Positions 9,747 to 19,299 of a DNA stretch of 64,000 bases are shown in pieces (within the stretch, counting starts at the first letter, position 1; each line of letters begins with the position of its first letter). The stretch comes from Tolypothrix sp. PCC 7910 (GTDB lineage: Bacteria > Cyanobacteriota > Cyanobacteriia > Cyanobacteriales > Nostocaceae). The DNA lies in the NCBI RefSeq assembly GCF_011769525.1, contig NZ_CP050440.1, positions 6,201,501-6,265,500 of the forward strand. The letters run 5' to 3'. The notes under the pieces are model-generated. The model was not told the origin of the DNA. It ran no database searches and saw only the letters and a program-made list of their open reading frames with translations. A program made the position numbers and the translations under genes.

Positions 9747-9770
9747 CCCCTCTCCGCCGCCGGAGAGGGG
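9747..9770 (-). terminator. Hairpin downstream of ndhJ
   Basis: A 9-base perfect stem (CCCCTCTCC / GGAGAGGGG) with a GCCGCC loop lies about 55 bases beyond the ndhJ stop. On the minus strand it is followed by the T-rich TATTGTTTTGG, so it may end the ndhC-K-J transcript. The same hairpin type is a common interspersed repeat in these genomes. Confidence 0.5.
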
Positions 9771-9823
9771 TTAGGGATGAGATATCACACTTCTCACTGC
9801 TGACACTCAGCAATCAACACTGT

Positions 9824-10348
9824 CTAATAAGCGTCTTGCAACTCGTAGAAATCAGGCGAGATGTAATCCTTCCGCAAAGGCCAACCTACCCAATCTTCAG
9901 GCATTAAAATCCGCTTCAGGTTGGGGTGTCCTTCATAGACAATGCCGAACATATCATAAGACTCGCGCTCTTGCCAGTCTGCGGTCTTCCAAATCCAGTA
10001 GACTGAAGGCACTGTAGGGTTTTCCCGTGGGAGGAACACTTTCAATCGTACTTCTTCAGGCGCGTCAATATTATCACCTAGCTTAATTAAGTGATACACA
10101 CTCACCAGATCTTGTCCCGGGCCGAGGTCAACACCACCTTGGAACTGGAGACAATTAAACCCGTATGCATACAAAGCTGTAGCGGTAGGAAGTAAGAAAT
10201 CTGCTGCTACCTTGAGTATTTCTACACCGTTAACGTCGGGTGCTAAAACTTCATGGTCGAAGCCATTTTCGCTCAACCATTGGGAAACCTTTCCGGCTTT
10301 TACCAGTGAATCTTCGGCTGGTACTGGCTTAGATTCTTCATCAGCCAC
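9824..10348 (-). CDS. ndhJ: NAD(P)H-quinone oxidoreductase subunit J
   Basis: This 174-residue hydrophilic subunit of the cyanobacterial NDH-1 complex belongs to the peripheral arm that supports cyclic electron flow and respiration. The family signature is clear in the C-terminal half: [20 protein letters not shown] followed by [18 protein letters not shown], the 30-kDa subunit motif. Its length is normal. It overlaps the end of ndhK by eight bases, so translation is coupled, and it is the last gene of an ndhC-ndhK-ndhJ operon. No redox cofactor is expected in this subunit. Confidence 0.97.
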   Translation of the reverse strand: MADEESKPVPAEDSLVKAGKVSQWLSENGFDHEVLAPDVNGVEILKVAADFLLPTATALYAYGFNCLQFQGGVDLGPGQDLVSVYHLIKLGDNIDAPEEVRLKVFLPRENPTVPSVYWIWKTADWQERESYDMFGIVYEGHPNLKRILMPEDWVGWPLRKDYISPDFYELQDAY

Positions 10349-11078
10349 GGTTAGTTTCCTCCTTTTGTTTCTGGGATGTCAATAAAGCAGGTGGAACTGG
10401 TAAACCAATCGCTTCCGCCAATTCTTTGGGTGGTGTAAAGCGAGTATCTGACTGCATATACTTACCAGTTAAAATTTGCTCTACAGGCTTCAGGTTATGA
10501 GTTGTGCTGTAATAGCGGTGGGTTTGCTTAATTTGATCCCGTTCTTGGATGGAATCGTTAGCTATCTTCTTCCGTAGCTTAATAATCGCGTCAATAATCG
10601 CTTCTGGACGCGGCGGACAACCAGGTAAGTACACATCTACAGGAATGAGTTTATCAACTCCACGCACAGCCGTGGGGGAATCAACGCTAAACATCCCGCC
10701 TGTAATTGTACAAGCTCCCATCGCAATCACATACTTCGGTTCCGGCATTTGTTCATAAAGACGTACCAATTGAGGTGCCATCTTCATGGTGATTGTGCCA
10801 GCCGTAATAATTAAGTCAGCTTGGCGCGGGCTGGAACGGGGAATTAGCCCAAAGCGGTCAAAGTCAAACCGAGAGCCAATTAAAGCTGCAAACTCAATAA
10901 AGCAGCAAGCCGTACCGAATAGCAACGGCCACAAACTAGAAAGCCGCGCCCAGTTGTAAAGGTCATCAACCGTAGTCAGAATCACGTTTTCTGAAAGGTC
11001 TTGAGTGACAGTGGGACGCTCAATTGGGTTGATGATGCGTTCTTTGTCCTGAGTTGGTAAATTAGAATTCAAGACCAT
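10341..11078 (-). CDS. ndhK: NAD(P)H-quinone oxidoreductase subunit K
   Basis: NdhK (245 residues) carries the terminal [4Fe-4S] cluster N2 that passes electrons to plastoquinone in NDH-1. The cluster ligands are visible: the paired cysteines in [10 protein letters not shown], the cysteine in [11 protein letters not shown] and the one in PGCPPRPEA. The C-terminal tail after residue 190 is the cyanobacterial extension. The gene overlaps ndhC upstream by 10 bases and ndhJ downstream by eight, which indicates a tightly coupled operon. Confidence 0.97.
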   Translation of the reverse strand: MVLNSNLPTQDKERIINPIERPTVTQDLSENVILTTVDDLYNWARLSSLWPLLFGTACCFIEFAALIGSRFDFDRFGLIPRSSPRQADLIITAGTITMKMAPQLVRLYEQMPEPKYVIAMGACTITGGMFSVDSPTAVRGVDKLIPVDVYLPGCPPRPEAIIDAIIKLRKKIANDSIQERDQIKQTHRYYSTTHNLKPVEQILTGKYMQSDTRFTPPKELAEAIGLPVPPALLTSQKQKEETNRG

Positions 11079-11431
11079 TCCAAAGCTCCTTTACGCCATG
11101 CGTAAACTAAGGCGATTACAAGAATTGCAATAAAAATTAGCGCTTCAATGAATGCCAATAGCCCTAGACGGTGGAAAGCTACCGCCCAAGGATACAAAAA
11201 CACAGTCTCCACATCAAAGACGACAAAGACCAGCGCAAACATATAGTAGCGAATGTTGAACTGAATCCAGGCTCCGCCGATGGGTTCCATCCCGGATTCA
11301 TAGGTGGTGCGCCGTTCCGCACTTTTGCCGCTGGGTCGTAGGAGCTTAGACGCTGAGAGCGCCAGGGCAGGCACTAGGCTACAGATAATGAGAAAGCCTA
11401 GAAGGTACTCGTAACCGCTGAGAACAAACAC
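11069..11431 (-). CDS. ndhC: NAD(P)H-quinone oxidoreductase subunit 3
   Basis: The 120-residue membrane subunit of NDH-1 has three predicted transmembrane helices: near residues 6-28, 62-84 ([20 protein letters not shown]) and 90-112. The conserved loop with [19 protein letters not shown] is present between the first and second helices. The start is GTG ([13 protein letters not shown]), which agrees with the family N-terminus. It is the first gene of the ndhC-K-J operon and is transcribed away from rubA, so the roughly 200-base gap at 11432-11627 must hold both promoters. Confidence 0.97.
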   Translation of the reverse strand: MFVLSGYEYLLGFLIICSLVPALALSASKLLRPSGKSAERRTTYESGMEPIGGAWIQFNIRYYMFALVFVVFDVETVFLYPWAVAFHRLGLLAFIEALIFIAILVIALVYAWRKGALEWS

Positions 11432-11627
11432 AATGGATATCTACCGCTTATGGTGTAAATAACGCTGTAACTTTCTTTTACATTATATCTTTTAGGCATT
11501 TCTGAAATCTGGGAAACAGAAGCTCTGAAGGTATTTGATTCGTTTTTAGTTGTGATAGAAAAGTCTAACAGTTATGTCATAATTTGTAACGTATATTTAA
11601 TATTTGCCCCTCTGCGAGGCCTAAGCA

Positions 11628-11972
11628 ATGAGCGAACAAAGCGAACAAGCTGTTGAAACTCAAGTATTAGACCGCTATGAGTGTCGCTCCTGCGGTTACA
11701 TTTATGAACCTGAGAAGGGAGATGACAAATATGAAATTCCCCCTGGAAGACCCTTCGCAGAACTGCCCGTAAATTGGCGCTGTCCCGTATGTAGTGCAAA
11801 GAAGCAAGCTTTCACCAACATCGGCCCAGCAGGTCAAGCATCAGGCTTTCGAGAAAATCTTGGTTATGGCTTAGGTGTCAACACCTTGACACCAACCCAA
11901 AAAAACCTACTGATTTTCGGTGCTTTAGCACTAGCTTTCTTATTTTTTCTCAGTCTCTACGGGTTACAATAG
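11628..11972 (+). CDS. rubA: Membrane-anchored rubredoxin RubA
   Basis: Residues 15-65 form a rubredoxin domain with the two iron-binding pairs YECRSCGYIYEPEKG and WRCPVCSAKK. After a linker a single C-terminal transmembrane helix (NLLIFGALALAFLFFLSLYG) anchors the 114-residue protein. This layout is typical of the RubA required for photosystem assembly in oxygenic phototrophs. It stands directly upstream of ycf48 and psbEFLJ, a conserved cyanobacterial and algal order that supports a role in early PSII assembly. The start is an ATG. Confidence 0.96.
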   Translation: MSEQSEQAVETQVLDRYECRSCGYIYEPEKGDDKYEIPPGRPFAELPVNWRCPVCSAKKQAFTNIGPAGQASGFRENLGYGLGVNTLTPTQKNLLIFGALALAFLFFLSLYGLQ

Positions 11973-12089
11973 ATACTATTTGTTGCCCAGTCTCGGTATT
12001 TAGCAGCTACCACTCAATTTTGAGGTTGGTAAATCTTTTTCCCAAACCCGTACACAAATTTAGAAACAACTAAGAAATAAAAAATACTG

Positions 12090-13100
12090 ATGCACGCAAT
12101 TTTGAAAAGTTGGCAACGAATATTTGCCGTATTGATAGTTGTCCTGATGTGTATAGGTTGTAGCAAAGTTCCTTCTACCAGCTATAACCCCTGGGCAGTT
12201 ATTTCTGTCCCCACAGAAGCAAAGCTGTTTGATATTGCTTTTACAGAAAATCCTCAGCATGGCTACATAGTCGGTAGCAATGCCACCATTTTAGAAACCA
12301 ATGATGGTGGAGATACTTGGAAACCCTTGAATTTAGCGCTGGATGACACCAGATACCGCTTTGATTCGATTAGTTTTGCAGGTAAAGAAGGGTGGATTGC
12401 TGGAGAGCCTGGTTTGCTACTGCATACTACTGATGAAGGCCGTTCTTGGTCACGCATTCCCCTAAGTGAAAAATTACCTGGTAATCCCATCAGTATCAGT
12501 GCGCTGGGAAAAGATACAGCTGAGATGGCTACTGATGTGGGCGCAATTTATCAAACCAAAGACGGCGGTAAAAACTGGAAAGCTCAAGTAGAAGCAGCAG
12601 TTGGTGTGGTACGTAACTTAGAACGTTCTGCCGATGGTAAATATGTTGCGGTTTCTGCTAAAGGTAGCTTTTACTCCACTTGGGAACCAGGACAAAATGC
12701 TTGGGTACCCCATAACCGCAATAGTTCTCGTCGCGTAGAGAACATGGGTTTTGCTGACAATGGGCAAATGTGGATGCTGGCGCGGGGAGGTCAAGTACAA
12801 TTTAGCGACCCCACGAAACCCGAAGAGTGGCAAGAAGCACAAAATCCCGAATTATCTACGAGTTGGGGTTTACTCGATTTAGCCTATCGCACACCGGATG
12901 ACATTTGGGTAGGTGGCGGTAGTGGTAATTTACTGCACAGCGCTGATGGCGGTAAAACTTGGAAAAAAGACCGGGATGTAGAAACAGTTGCTGCTAATTT
13001 TTACAAAATTGTGTTTTTCCAACCCAATCAAGGATTTATTATTGGCGATCGCGGCGTTTTACTGAAATATAACCCCAACGTTGCTACAGCTTCTCCCTAA
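12090..13100 (+). CDS. ycf48: Photosystem II assembly factor Ycf48
   Basis: Ycf48 (HCF136 in plants) is a lumenal seven-bladed propeller that binds the D1 precursor during PSII reaction-centre assembly and repair. The 336-residue product begins with a lipoprotein signal (hydrophobic helix, then CIGC with the acylated cysteine near residue 24). Several BNR/Asp-box-like repeats follow, such as TNDGGDTWKPL, TTDEGRSWSR, TKDGGKNWKA and SADGGKTWKK. Full length is expected. The gene follows rubA by about 117 bases and precedes psbE by 130, in the conserved assembly cluster. Confidence 0.97.
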   Translation: MHAILKSWQRIFAVLIVVLMCIGCSKVPSTSYNPWAVISVPTEAKLFDIAFTENPQHGYIVGSNATILETNDGGDTWKPLNLALDDTRYRFDSISFAGKEGWIAGEPGLLLHTTDEGRSWSRIPLSEKLPGNPISISALGKDTAEMATDVGAIYQTKDGGKNWKAQVEAAVGVVRNLERSADGKYVAVSAKGSFYSTWEPGQNAWVPHNRNSSRRVENMGFADNGQMWMLARGGQVQFSDPTKPEEWQEAQNPELSTSWGLLDLAYRTPDDIWVGGGSGNLLHSADGGKTWKKDRDVETVAANFYKIVFFQPNQGFIIGDRGVLLKYNPNVATASP

Positions 13101-13230
13101 GAGCCAGCTTAGGGCAACACTAGCCTATGTAATTATCCAGATTTCTGAGAAGGACGTTGCAAGTTGTAACTCTTTCTAAACTTTGTAGGATAATAAACTC
13201 AATAACTGTCTTTGTGAAGGTAGGAAGTAA

Positions 13231-13479
13231 ATGTCAGGTACCACTGGAGAACGTCCGTTTTCGGACATTATTACCAGCGTTCGTTACTGGGTAATTCACA
13301 GCATCACCATCCCAGCATTATTTATTGCAGGTTGGTTATTTGTCAGCACCGGACTGGCTTATGATGTTTTTGGTACACCCCGCCCCAATGAGTATTTCAC
13401 CGAAGTGCGTCAAGAAGTACCCATTGTGAACAACCGTTTTGAAGCTAAAAAGCAAGTAGAAACTTATATCGGAAAGTAG
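13231..13479 (+). CDS. psbE: Cytochrome b559 alpha subunit
   Basis: PsbE (82 residues) supplies one of the two haem histidines of cytochrome b559 in the PSII core. The haem-binding histidine lies in [20 protein letters not shown], the single membrane helix. The lumenal tail with [10 protein letters not shown] is conserved. The start ATG follows a GTAGGAAGT ribosome-binding sequence. It is first of psbE-psbF-psbL-psbJ, with nine bases to psbF. Confidence 0.98.
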   Translation: MSGTTGERPFSDIITSVRYWVIHSITIPALFIAGWLFVSTGLAYDVFGTPRPNEYFTEVRQEVPIVNNRFEAKKQVETYIGK

Positions 13480-13488
13480 TTTGAGATT

Positions 13489-13626
13489 ATGACTAGCGGC
13501 AACAACATCAATCAACCAGTTACCTATCCAATTTTTACAGTTAGATGGTTGGCAGTTCACACCCTAGGTGTACCCACTGTCTTCTTCTTGGGCGCGATCG
13601 CCGCAATGCAGTTTATTCAACGCTAG
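13489..13626 (+). CDS. psbF: Cytochrome b559 beta subunit
   Basis: The 45-residue product reads [20 protein letters not shown] and continues with [20 protein letters not shown] and QFIQR. The histidine at residue 24 is the second axial haem ligand of cytochrome b559, which it completes with PsbE in PSII. The single membrane helix covers most of the C-terminal half. The gene starts nine bases after psbE and ends nine bases before psbL. Confidence 0.97.
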   Translation: MTSGNNINQPVTYPIFTVRWLAVHTLGVPTVFFLGAIAAMQFIQR

Positions 13627-13635
13627 GAGCAACTC

Positions 13636-13755
13636 ATGGAAAGAACGCCCAATCCCAATAATCAGCCGGTTGAACTAAACCGGACTTCTCTGTACCTGGG
13701 ACTACTACTGATTTTTGTTCTGGGTATCCTATTTTCCAGTTACTTCTTTAACTAA
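13636..13755 (+). CDS. psbL: Photosystem II protein L
   Basis: This 39-residue single-helix PSII subunit begins [20 protein letters not shown] and ends LFSSYFFN, a near-invariant family sequence. PsbL sits at the PSII dimer interface and stabilises the acceptor side. AGGAGC just upstream overlaps the end of psbF and serves as ribosome-binding site. Confidence 0.97.
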   Translation: MERTPNPNNQPVELNRTSLYLGLLLIFVLGILFSSYFFN

Positions 13756-13825
13756 CTGGAATCACTTTTGTTAATCATTTGTTTATTCAACTTGTGTTGG
13801 TTTGTTGTTAAGGGAGGAGAAAACT

Positions 13826-13945
13826 GTGTCTGGAAGTGGGAGAATTCCTTTGTGGGTCGTCGCTACGATCGCAGGATTAGGTGTAATAACTGTTTTAGGC
13901 ATTTTCTTTTACGGAGCCTACGCCGGAATCGGTTCTTCAATTTAA
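13826..13945 (+). CDS. psbJ: Photosystem II reaction centre protein J
   Basis: The 39-residue product, starting at a GTG codon, reads [20 protein letters not shown] followed by a helix ending [13 protein letters not shown]. This is the PsbJ signature; the subunit lies near cytochrome b559 and influences QB-side electron flow. A strong AGGGAGGAG ribosome-binding site lies seven bases before the GTG, which fixes the start. It is the last gene of the psbEFLJ cluster. Confidence 0.96.
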   Translation: MSGSGRIPLWVVATIAGLGVITVLGIFFYGAYAGIGSSI

Positions 13946-14011
13946 TAGTAGCTGGAGCCGAATAGCATAATAATGTAGATTCTCTAGCACTTGTTTAGAA
14001 ATCAACATGAT

Positions 14012-14043
14012 AAAAAAACCGCCCGTCTCATAGAGATAGGCGG
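14012..14043 (-). terminator. Terminator between psbJ and psaI
   Basis: An imperfect hairpin (CCGCC and TCTC arms pairing with GAGA and GGCGG around an ATA loop, 14019-14043) is followed on the minus strand by seven T residues (14012-14018). That makes a good rho-independent terminator for psaI. The stem could also end psbEFLJ transcription coming from the left. Confidence 0.75.
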
Positions 14044-14128
14044 TATTAATTATTTGTGATTTGTCATTTGTCCTTGGTCAATAGTTTACCAGTATCGGAG
14101 TACTATTGACTAATGGCTATAGCACAAA

Positions 14129-14269
14129 TTAGGCAATATCTTCGCGTTCAATATAGATAAACAAAAACGCAAATACAGCGATGGGTACACCCCAACCAAT
14201 AATAGGAACGAACAGAGCAGGCAAGTAAGAAGTACTAGCCAAGATTGAAGGAAAAAGTTCAGTTGCCAT
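14129..14269 (-). CDS. psaI: Photosystem I reaction centre subunit VIII
   Basis: This 46-residue single-helix protein begins MATELFPSILASTSYLPALF and ends FAFLFIYIEREDIA, matching cyanobacterial PsaI. PsaI lies at the PSI trimer interface and helps PsaL bind. The gene is convergent with psbJ, with the terminator at 14012-14043 between them. It has its own promoter in the gap before the large unknown gene that ends at 14382. Confidence 0.92.
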   Translation of the reverse strand: MATELFPSILASTSYLPALFVPIIGWGVPIAVFAFLFIYIEREDIA

Positions 14270-14381
14270 AGCTAATTATTCCTGTTGAATTACACTTCAA
14301 TTCAAGATGAGCTTACTGCAAATTCTGTCCCATTTTTGAAAATCTAAAGATTTTTAACACAGCAGGATTTAGCTAGAATGT

Positions 14382-17204
14382 CTAAATACCTAAGAGTTCA
14401 TCTAGCTGTAAATTAGGTAAATCAGGAGGAATTACAGAGCGTGTTAGGGAAATTTTGTCACTTTCCTGTTGAGTTTCCTGATTAAGTGCGATCGCTTCTA
14501 CTCGCATTTCTAAGCAGCCAAAAGGTACATGTAATTGCGTCTTCACCTCTAATACTCCTGAAGAGTTTGGTAGTAAATCTTTGAGGATATAGGGGCCATC
14601 TATCACCCAGCGTGTTTGGCAATCCTTAATCCACAACTTCACCACAACTTCTGGCGGTACCTCAGGTAGCTCTACACGTACCCGCACAGATGTACCAGCA
14701 ATCAATTCTCCCTCTGGTAAGTACAGTTGCGGAATTGGTAAAGGCTCAATAACTGCTACAGCCATTAAGGGTAATGGTGATGGTGGCGCTATTAGTGGTA
14801 CTTCCTCTTGCTCTTCCTCTTCTTCTTCAGGAATGCTTGTAACTATCTCTTCTTCCGGCTCAATGTAAGTATCATCGACAATAATTTCTTCTGTTACCCG
14901 AACTAACGGTATCTTGGGATAACGTGGTGGTGGGGGAGGTGGCTCTAGCAGTGATGAGGTTAGCTCTGTTTCTGATACATTCTCTACTGTCTGTTTCTCC
15001 TGTTGCACAAGCTCCAACTCATCTGCAACTATCCCCATGTCAGCATCTAAGTTTAACGACAAGTTGAGTTCAATATCAGTGCTTTCCGGATTAAAAGAAT
15101 CACTAATCTGCTCACTGGACGTTGTCTGGTTGGCAACAACATCCATATCATAGTCTTGATCTAGCAGATGGATCGGTTCGGGTAAAGAGAAGCCTTGGCT
15201 CTGCAACCACTGCATAATCAGCGGAGATGAGTATGGGTTACCCTCGACAATTAATTGGGGACGAGGTGGTGTAGTTGGTTGTGCAACTAACTCACCAATT
15301 AATTCAGAATCAGGTGGTGTAGTTGCTTGTGTAGAATCATCTATTAATTCGGGAGGCGGTGGCGTAGCAGGTTTTGCAATAACATTATCAAATTCTGCCT
15401 GAGTTGGTGTAGCTAATTCTGCAACAGCATCATCAATTAATTCAGGAAGAGGTGCCAGAGCAGACTGTGCAACAGCATCATCAAACTCCGTCCGAGTTGG
15501 TGTAGATACTCCTGCAATATAAGCATCGATTAATTTAGAGCGGCGTGGTACAGTTTCTTCCAAAACAGTTTGATTTTGAGATTGCGGATTACCACGCAAT
15601 AATTCAGCATTCAGATCCAGATCAGGTAAATTAACATCCAGCGCTGTTGCTGTTTCTGGAGGATGAGAATTTGATGCAGGTGCTTCCTCAGATCCCGGTA
15701 AAGCTGGTAAAGGTTTCAAGAATGGAAATGTGCCGCTAATCATAGGTAATCGCCGATTTGTAATTACCAGTTCATCCATGTTGATAGCGGCTAACGTGTC
15801 AACTTTGTCTAAACTTTCTTCTTGTTTCGGCTGCTCTACTGTAGGAGATTCTGCCACCGTAGCAGTAATCGGGGGTAACGGTGGCATATTCGGCAATTGA
15901 ATTCCACTATGAGACTCTACAGATTTTCTTGGCGATCGCGCCTTAATCTCTGGGGGAAGAAATTTAGGAGCCAACGCACCCAGAGCTAAAGAATCGTCTG
16001 GTTTGATGGTTTTAACTAAATTTAAAAGAGACAAATCGATATTAGGCGATGACTCAGTTGTTGGAGGTGGTGGTGCTTCCTCTACAATCTCGGGTTTTTT
16101 CGCTGTGAGTTCTGCTTTAATGACCAATAATTCGCTAACATCTGCTGTAATCGTGAAAGACTGGCTAGCTAACAGAACTACTTCACCACCCTCATGGACT
16201 GCGCCATACAAATTAATATCCGCCAAAATTAACTTAGATTCGCAATCAGCGGGAATATCAATTGCAGCTTGGATATTAAAAGGTAACACCTTATTAGGCA
16301 AAGCTTGGCGTACTTGATGCAAGGTTTCCAAGCCTAGGGGTGAGCGCAATTCGATATTTAATTCTAGAGAATAGAGAGCCTGTGGCTCAGGTATCTCAAC
16401 TTCTTCATTTTCTGCTTTTAGCTCTAATTGCCCATGAACAGTGAGACTTTGTCCCCAACGAGCAACATAGGTTTCTTGATCTAAATTCAGCAATAAGGGT
16501 GGTAATGATGGGGTTGTTGGCGGATCTACCAACATTTCCTCATCCAAAAGCGGTTCAGAGGTAGGTAATGCTAATTCTATTAAGTTTTGTAAAATCTGCT
16601 CTGCCGTCACTCCCTTAACCCAAACTGGGCTGACAGGCTGATCGATAATTGCATCGTCTAAAGTATCTATTGGAACTTCATTTCTGGCAGGGCTAATTTC
16701 TAGGGTAGCTATTGTTGCTGGGGCAGTATTAACAGTTTCTGACGATGCAATGCTGGTTTCTGTTTCTTCAAGAGCAGTAGATGCAACATCATTAACAGGA
16801 ATATTATTTGAGTCTAGAGGCGAATCTGATACTGCACTTTTCTCTTCTGGATGCTGAGATAAAACCCGCACATAGAGGTTGTATTGCCAAGATTGACCGC
16901 CGAGAATATCCGACATCAAGTCGCCAGAGCATTGTAACTCCCAAATTCCTGGTTTGAAATAGGTATAGGGAATTACCGCCATTAAGCCTTCTGCATTAGT
17001 GCGACGCGATCGCTTCTGAATTCGCCGCTTTGGCGGGACTTCTTGCGTCGATGAGTGAATTACTCGTACTTCCACATCCGTATTAGGACGGTTAGAACGA
17101 GCCAAAACTCTATACCGACCTTCGATAATTTCTACCTTTGGCGATTCCAGGGTATGCCAAGCGCGATCGCCCTGTCTCTGTATCAGAAATTGCCAGTGTT
17201 CCAT
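14382..17204 (-). CDS. Large acidic, proline-rich protein of unknown function
   Basis: The 940-residue protein has a folded-looking N-terminus (about residues 1-120, MEHWQFLIQRQGDRAWHTLE) and a C-terminal beta-rich part (about 800-920). Between them lies a long low-complexity region rich in Pro, Glu, Thr and Ala. Degenerate repeats of the type PELIDDAVAELATPTQAEFD recur near residues 555-650, with acidic clusters such as EEEEEEQEE near 790. There is no signal peptide or clear membrane helix. I do not recognise a named family. It is a single gene between psaI and the sigF group, and the disordered middle suggests a scaffold or linker role, which is inference only. Confidence 0.85.
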   Translation of the reverse strand: MEHWQFLIQRQGDRAWHTLESPKVEIIEGRYRVLARSNRPNTDVEVRVIHSSTQEVPPKRRIQKRSRRTNAEGLMAVIPYTYFKPGIWELQCSGDLMSDILGGQSWQYNLYVRVLSQHPEEKSAVSDSPLDSNNIPVNDVASTALEETETSIASSETVNTAPATIATLEISPARNEVPIDTLDDAIIDQPVSPVWVKGVTAEQILQNLIELALPTSEPLLDEEMLVDPPTTPSLPPLLLNLDQETYVARWGQSLTVHGQLELKAENEEVEIPEPQALYSLELNIELRSPLGLETLHQVRQALPNKVLPFNIQAAIDIPADCESKLILADINLYGAVHEGGEVVLLASQSFTITADVSELLVIKAELTAKKPEIVEEAPPPPTTESSPNIDLSLLNLVKTIKPDDSLALGALAPKFLPPEIKARSPRKSVESHSGIQLPNMPPLPPITATVAESPTVEQPKQEESLDKVDTLAAINMDELVITNRRLPMISGTFPFLKPLPALPGSEEAPASNSHPPETATALDVNLPDLDLNAELLRGNPQSQNQTVLEETVPRRSKLIDAYIAGVSTPTRTEFDDAVAQSALAPLPELIDDAVAELATPTQAEFDNVIAKPATPPPPELIDDSTQATTPPDSELIGELVAQPTTPPRPQLIVEGNPYSSPLIMQWLQSQGFSLPEPIHLLDQDYDMDVVANQTTSSEQISDSFNPESTDIELNLSLNLDADMGIVADELELVQQEKQTVENVSETELTSSLLEPPPPPPRYPKIPLVRVTEEIIVDDTYIEPEEEIVTSIPEEEEEEQEEVPLIAPPSPLPLMAVAVIEPLPIPQLYLPEGELIAGTSVRVRVELPEVPPEVVVKLWIKDCQTRWVIDGPYILKDLLPNSSGVLEVKTQLHVPFGCLEMRVEAIALNQETQQESDKISLTRSVIPPDLPNLQLDELLGI

Positions 17205-17652
17205 TGTGAGTGATGCCCAGACCGCAGACCAGCTGAGTAATATTTTGCATTACTTGCTTGCAAGTTTACCTCAGCAATTTACAATTGCATAATCTTAGGC
17301 CATGTTTTGATAAAGATACTGTTAAAAGGTAACTCTTCACAGTGAAATCATCATCAGTAAATTTCACACTACACCTAGCAATTCATTAGAGCTTACTTTC
17401 TAAGTATGGCCATCCCAGTTTATAGGCTTTAGCTTCATAATAGTTTCCCAGCATATTCAGAGCTAAATGATCGAAATACTTAAGGTAAGTCAATAGTGAG
17501 CCAAATTATTGCAGCTAAAACTAATTCTGGAAACACCAAGTATGGGACTCTTCACTCTGTCCGTAGCCCCATAGACTTAAGATAATATTTCCACAGCAGT
17601 CATTCTCCCTTATCTATGACTCAGTCAATACACAAGCTAGTACCGCTATGGG

Positions 17653-17729
17653 GAATTTAAAATTCGTCTTGGAAAGTTTGCTCAACGGGGGCAACCCCCG
17701 CACGCAACTTTCCGCAAAATTCAAAATTT
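17653..17729. repeat. Palindromic interspersed repeat, intergenic copy
   Basis: Arms GGAAAGTTTGC and GCAACTTTCC flank a GGGGGCAACCCCC core, with AAAATTC-like words at the edges. The segment is almost the same as 2822-2899, which lies inside the NRPS gene. Only these two copies are seen here. The size, palindromy and AT-rich edges fit a small non-autonomous mobile or REP-like element. Confidence 0.85.
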
Positions 17730-17879
17730 AGAATGAATACAGCGTCAGCGTTTCGTTAGTTTAAAATGGTCTGCTTATTTACAATGTAGTGTTCTAGTAA
17801 CCTTTGAGAAATTTGTGAATTGGCTACTGTTATACAAGGAAATAAAATCTTTTCATTAATATTTTCATAAAAATAGAGA

Positions 17880-17933
17880 CTAGAGAGTGGGGACTAGGCA
17901 ATATTTATTTCATGCCTAGTCCCTAATCTCTAG
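17880..17933 (-). terminator. Hairpin downstream of the 18001-18246 gene
   Basis: The 10-base arms GGACTAGGCA and TGCCTAGTCC, extended by CTAGAGA/TCTCTAG outside, form a long stem. On the minus strand the stem is followed by a T-rich CTCTATTTTTATG, so it likely ends the transcript of the two minus-strand genes just upstream. Confidence 0.65.
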
Positions 17934-18000
17934 CCTTTATTATCTTTTTCATGTGTCCTAATGTACACAGTTACTGAAGAATATTTCTTACCTTAAATCC

Positions 18001-18246
18001 TTACATATTGTAAAGATTTCGATAGTAAGCCAAAATTTGCTGAACACGTTGCCGACTTGTAGATGTAGGGTTAAATGCCCAAGAAATCCATAAACCCTCA
18101 ATTTGACTTTGATAATAATCAAACTGTAGAGATGACTGGGATATCAAACCCACTTCTACCCCTTCAACCTGACGCAAATGAGCTGCTATCTCTCGATAGA
18201 CAGCTAAAGGTAAACCAGCAAATTCTATTTTTTCCTTCGTCTCCAT
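18001..18246 (-). CDS. Small conserved cyanobacterial-type protein, function unknown
   Basis: This 81-residue protein starts METKEKIEFAGLPLAVYREI and has a mixed helix/strand pattern (IEGLWISWAFNP, RQRVQQILAYYRNLY). It has no signal peptide or membrane helix. It starts 30 bases after the lipoprotein gene in the same direction, which suggests one transcript ended by the hairpin at 17880-17933. I cannot assign a family. Confidence 0.75.
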   Translation of the reverse strand: METKEKIEFAGLPLAVYREIAAHLRQVEGVEVGLISQSSLQFDYYQSQIEGLWISWAFNPTSTSRQRVQQILAYYRNLYNM

Positions 18247-18276
18247 TGTAATGAAGCTCCGACAGCAACAAGATTG

Positions 18277-19134
18277 TTAGGATGGCGTTGTCTGCGAACC
18301 AGGATTTCCACCTGGATTCGTAGTTGGTGTTGCTGAGTTAGTAGGTGTATCTCCTACCATTCTGGCAACTTCAATTCCATATTGTTCCACAATCACAATA
18401 GGATTGGAGCCTTCATTCATTTCAATACGCTTAATTAAAAGACCATTGGCTAGTCGCTGTCCAGCTTGCACATAGCGACTCGTTGGCTCATTTGGTACTT
18501 TAATAATCGCCTGTAGTTGCTTACCGATTAAAACTACACCAGTCACAAAAACTGACTTGGCTAAATCAGGTTCTGGTGGTTTGGGTAATACAGATACCAA
18601 ATTTGGGCTTGGAAGCACTGGCGGTAAGACTTTCGGCAAAACAGGAGTCAATTTAGGAATGGCAGCAGTTTTTTGGATTTGTATTTTCTTTGGTTTTATA
18701 GTAGCTGCTTGAACTGCGCTTTTAGGTGCTACTTTTGGTACTGATACTTGGGCTACCGGTGGCTTAGGAATAGGCAGAGGCGGTAAATTAGGAACAGGTT
18801 TGCTAATACCAGTAGGAAGGAAGTTACTTCCCTGTCCCATCATAATTTCGGCAAACGGGTCTGTTCGACCTTTTGATACCAAAACTAACCGCTCTGTAGC
18901 ATTAGTAGGTTGAATCAAAGTAGAAGCTGGACTATAAGTTGCGGCGGCAACTTTCGATACCTGTTTTCCAGGCACGAGTGGATTATTAAAGGATTGAGTA
19001 GCTGGTGGCGATTTGACTGCTGGTGTCGCAGCCGGGCTAGGATTAGTAGCTTGTGGTGTTTCTTCTGAGGTACATCCCGCGATCGCCAACGCTAAAATGG
19101 CTGCACCTGCGATTGTGAAATTTTTTCTACCCAT
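18277..19134 (-). CDS. Proline-rich lipoprotein with a PilP-like C-terminal domain
   Basis: The 285-residue product begins with a lipoprotein signal, ending ALAIAGC at residues 15-21, followed by a proline/alanine/threonine-rich spacer to about residue 190. A beta-rich C-terminal domain follows (FVTGVVLIGKQLQAIIKVP, RYVQAGQRLANG, VIVEQYGIEVARM). The phrasing resembles the PilP domain of type IV pilus inner-membrane lipoproteins, but this is recognition by eye. The gene lies just downstream of sigF on the same strand. In Synechocystis SigF controls pilus genes, so a link to the cell surface or pili is plausible but unproven. Confidence 0.75.
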   Translation of the reverse strand: MGRKNFTIAGAAILALAIAGCTSEETPQATNPSPAATPAVKSPPATQSFNNPLVPGKQVSKVAAATYSPASTLIQPTNATERLVLVSKGRTDPFAEIMMGQGSNFLPTGISKPVPNLPPLPIPKPPVAQVSVPKVAPKSAVQAATIKPKKIQIQKTAAIPKLTPVLPKVLPPVLPSPNLVSVLPKPPEPDLAKSVFVTGVVLIGKQLQAIIKVPNEPTSRYVQAGQRLANGLLIKRIEMNEGSNPIVIVEQYGIEVARMVGDTPTNSATPTTNPGGNPGSQTTPS

Positions 19135-19299
19135 TAGCCGTTCTCAAAAGCCATAGGAAAATTTGTTGAGGAAAATTAACCAGCCTTAAATTTGTATTAA
19201 AGACTAAGTCTGTTCCCTTTATAACCTAATTTTTTACAATTGTATGGTTATTTTTAGTACTGTCAGTACAGTATAAATGCGGTGATGAATAATTGATAA

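Larger units (their letters stand above)
17205..18000. other. Intergenic region with repeats
   Basis: About 800 bases contain no convincing gene. They hold the sister copy of the NRPS-embedded palindrome (17653-17729) and a terminator-like hairpin (17880-17933). The rest is AT-rich, with no feature I can name. Confidence 0.6.
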
